DNA of 5,859 bases from Sulfurospirillaceae bacterium (lineage in GTDB: Bacteria > Campylobacterota > Campylobacteria > Campylobacterales > Sulfurospirillaceae): positions 1 to 5,859 of the forward strand of contig JAQWCT010000164.1 in NCBI GenBank assembly GCA_028705785.1. The letters run 5' to 3'. Numbering within the stretch: the first letter of the stretch is position 1; the number at the start of each line of letters is the position of its first letter. Shown in pieces: positions 4,627 through 5,859 of the stretch. Position numbers and translations under genes: made by a program. A model generated the notes under the pieces. The model was not told where the DNA came from. It worked only from the letters and a program-made list of their open reading frames with translations, and did not search any database.

Positions 4627-5859
4627 TTATTTACTAGCGTAAGACGCTTTAATTTGTTGTGACAATGTCTCAAACTGAGTTGTTAATTTACTAATGATAG
4701 AATCGTATGCCGCAAATTTTGTTGCCATTGCATCATATTTATCATCTAATTTTTTAACGCTATTAGTTCTTTGTTTTGTCAAGGCAGTTTTTTCAGTTTC
4801 AAGTTGCGTAGTGAAAAGCCCAAAAATACTACTCTCTCCATAGACATAACTTTTTAGTAAATCGTCAAATTTCGTAAAAAATCCATCTTTTAGTGTAGTT
4901 TCTCCAATAGTTGAACTTGCGACTAATCCTACTGAAGAAAGTTTTGTATCATCACCCGTGATAACGATATCGTAACCAGCAGAACTGGAGAGTTGGATAT
5001 TGTTATTGGTACCTATGGTTGCTTCTATACCTGTTAGTCCAGCTGCATTAATAGCATTTTTAAGTGCAAGTGCGTTAGAAGCCGCATCACCACCTGTAGT
5101 ACTAAAGAGAATTTCTATACCGTTAATACTCATACTTCCCGAAATAAAATCAAGTGCACTACTTGAAACTGCTAAGCCTGTATAGCTCGTAGATGAAAAT
5201 GATGATGAGCCTCGAAAAAAATCTTCAACATCTGTGGCACTACTGGCTACTTTAGCATCAAAAACAGTAGAATCAAATTTTAAAGTCCCAGTATCATCTA
5301 ACGAAATACCATAGTCAACGATACTTCTACCTTCTTCATCTGTAGTAAGAAGTTGTTTCGTGAGTGCTGAGCTTAAATTTTTAACTTGACTTGTGCTTTG
5401 AAATGTGCCTGCTTGCTTTGTATCGGAATCATATTTAGTCGATTCTTTGAGATTGGTCATTAATTCGTTATATTTTGCAACGAGTGAAGTTAAGCTCTCT
5501 TTTACACTGGCTAAATCTTGTTTAATAGAAATATTGGTATTGACGCCATCAGCTTGCTTTTCATTTAAGGTAATGGTTGTTCCATTAATCAAATCACTAA
5601 TAGTATTGCTTGATCTAGTAATCGAAACGCCATTATAAGTAAAAGAAGCATTAGATGCTGTTTGGAGATGGTTCGCTGAAATACTCGTAGAATCTAAACC
5701 TAAATTTTTAAGAGCACTCGAGGAAGTTGAAGAAAATGATATAGCACTACTTAGACCAACTTCGTTAGATTTAATAACAAGCTTATAGGGATTTGTGCCT
5801 CCGACATTGAGGATAGATGCCGTTACTTTACCATCTGTCTTATCATTAATCATATCTTT
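4627..5859 (-). CDS. fliD: Flagellar filament capping protein FliD (hook-associated protein 2), 5' end missing
   Basis: 410 residues are visible and the frame runs open to the window edge, so the Met at 5853 is internal. The FliD_N domain (roughly the first 100-150 residues) lies outside. Counting from that Met: residues 10-40 match the FliD region with YKLVIKS; FTYNGVSITRSSNTISDLI (71-89) is a typical FliD stretch; SVKESLTSLVAKYNELM (116-132) opens the FliD_C domain; and YGISLDDTGTLKFD (181-194) is another hallmark. Residues about 225-315 carry an insertion with a flagellin hook IN-like motif (238-301). The C-terminus (about 345-408) is a long amphipathic helix, as expected for the coiled-coil D0 part. 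FliD forms the cap that folds exported flagellin at the filament tip. It is Ser/Thr rich and cysteine-free in the visible part, typical of axial proteins. Confidence 0.93.
   Translation of the reverse strand, partial: KDMINDKTDGKVTASILNVGGTNPYKLVIKSNEVGLSSAISFSSTSSSALKNLGLDSTSISANHLQTASNASFTYNGVSITRSSNTISDLINGTTITLNEKQADGVNTNISIKQDLASVKESLTSLVAKYNELMTNLKESTKYDSDTKQAGTFQSTSQVKNLSSALTKQLLTTDEEGRSIVDYGISLDDTGTLKFDSTVFDAKVASSATDVEDFFRGSSSFSSTSYTGLAVSSSALDFISGSMSINGIEILFSTTGGDAASNALALKNAINAAGLTGIEATIGTNNNIQLSSSAGYDIVITGDDTKLSSVGLVASSTIGETTLKDGFFTKFDDLLKSYVYGESSIFGLFTTQLETEKTALTKQRTNSVKKLDDKYDAMATKFAAYDSIISKLTTQFETLSQQIKASYASK

Noticed and set aside
4608..4673. A 22-residue N-terminal extension of fliS starting at 4673
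   Set aside because: It overlaps the end of fliD, has no matching residues in the FliS family, and a ribosome site supports the ATG at 4607.
5000..5638. Two plus-strand frames (5000-5185 and 5405-5638) opposite fliD
   Set aside because: They are antisense shadows of the Ser/Thr-rich fliD coding sequence with no ribosome site or domain.

Overview
The window looks like a chromosomal segment of a motile, flagellated member of the Campylobacterota. Sulfurospirillum or a close relative is my best guess. The reasons are AT-rich DNA, T-rich promoter-like spacers, and a flagellar order of fliD, fliS and a short fliT-like gene, combined with an indolepyruvate:ferredoxin oxidoreductase gene and SSS-family symporters. 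The genus is inferred by recognition and no search was run.

Layout. (1) At the left edge, on the minus strand, lies the first 99 codons of iorA, the alpha subunit of indolepyruvate:ferredoxin oxidoreductase. (2) A 224-base divergent spacer at 299-522 holds a perfect 14-base palindrome, repeated short motifs and probable promoters for both directions. (3) A plus-strand operon at 523-3984 encodes a sodium:solute symporter (GTG start), a 55-residue one-helix membrane protein, and a second symporter of the same length, about 78% identical to the first by hand count. The small gene and the second symporter overlap by one base (TAATG). (4) A hairpin at 3994-4020 separates this operon from the convergent flagellar genes and probably terminates both. 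(5) On the minus strand, in transcription order, are fliD (5' end outside the window), fliS and a 76-residue candidate fliT, with fliS and the small gene overlapping by 29 bases.

How the parts work together. FliD caps the growing filament, FliS is the flagellin chaperone, and the small gene occupies the place of FliT, the FliD chaperone. The transport operon is the less ordinary part. Two paralogous carriers flank one small membrane protein that resembles the 'symporter small accessory protein' family. The second carrier has lost an arginine (Arg38 in the first) at a place where PutP-type carriers have a functionally important one. Divergence between the paralogs is densest around residues 201-240. 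I infer two related carriers with different substrates, affinities or coupling that share one accessory subunit. The divergent iorA hints at organic or aryl acids as substrates, but the sequence does not prove this.
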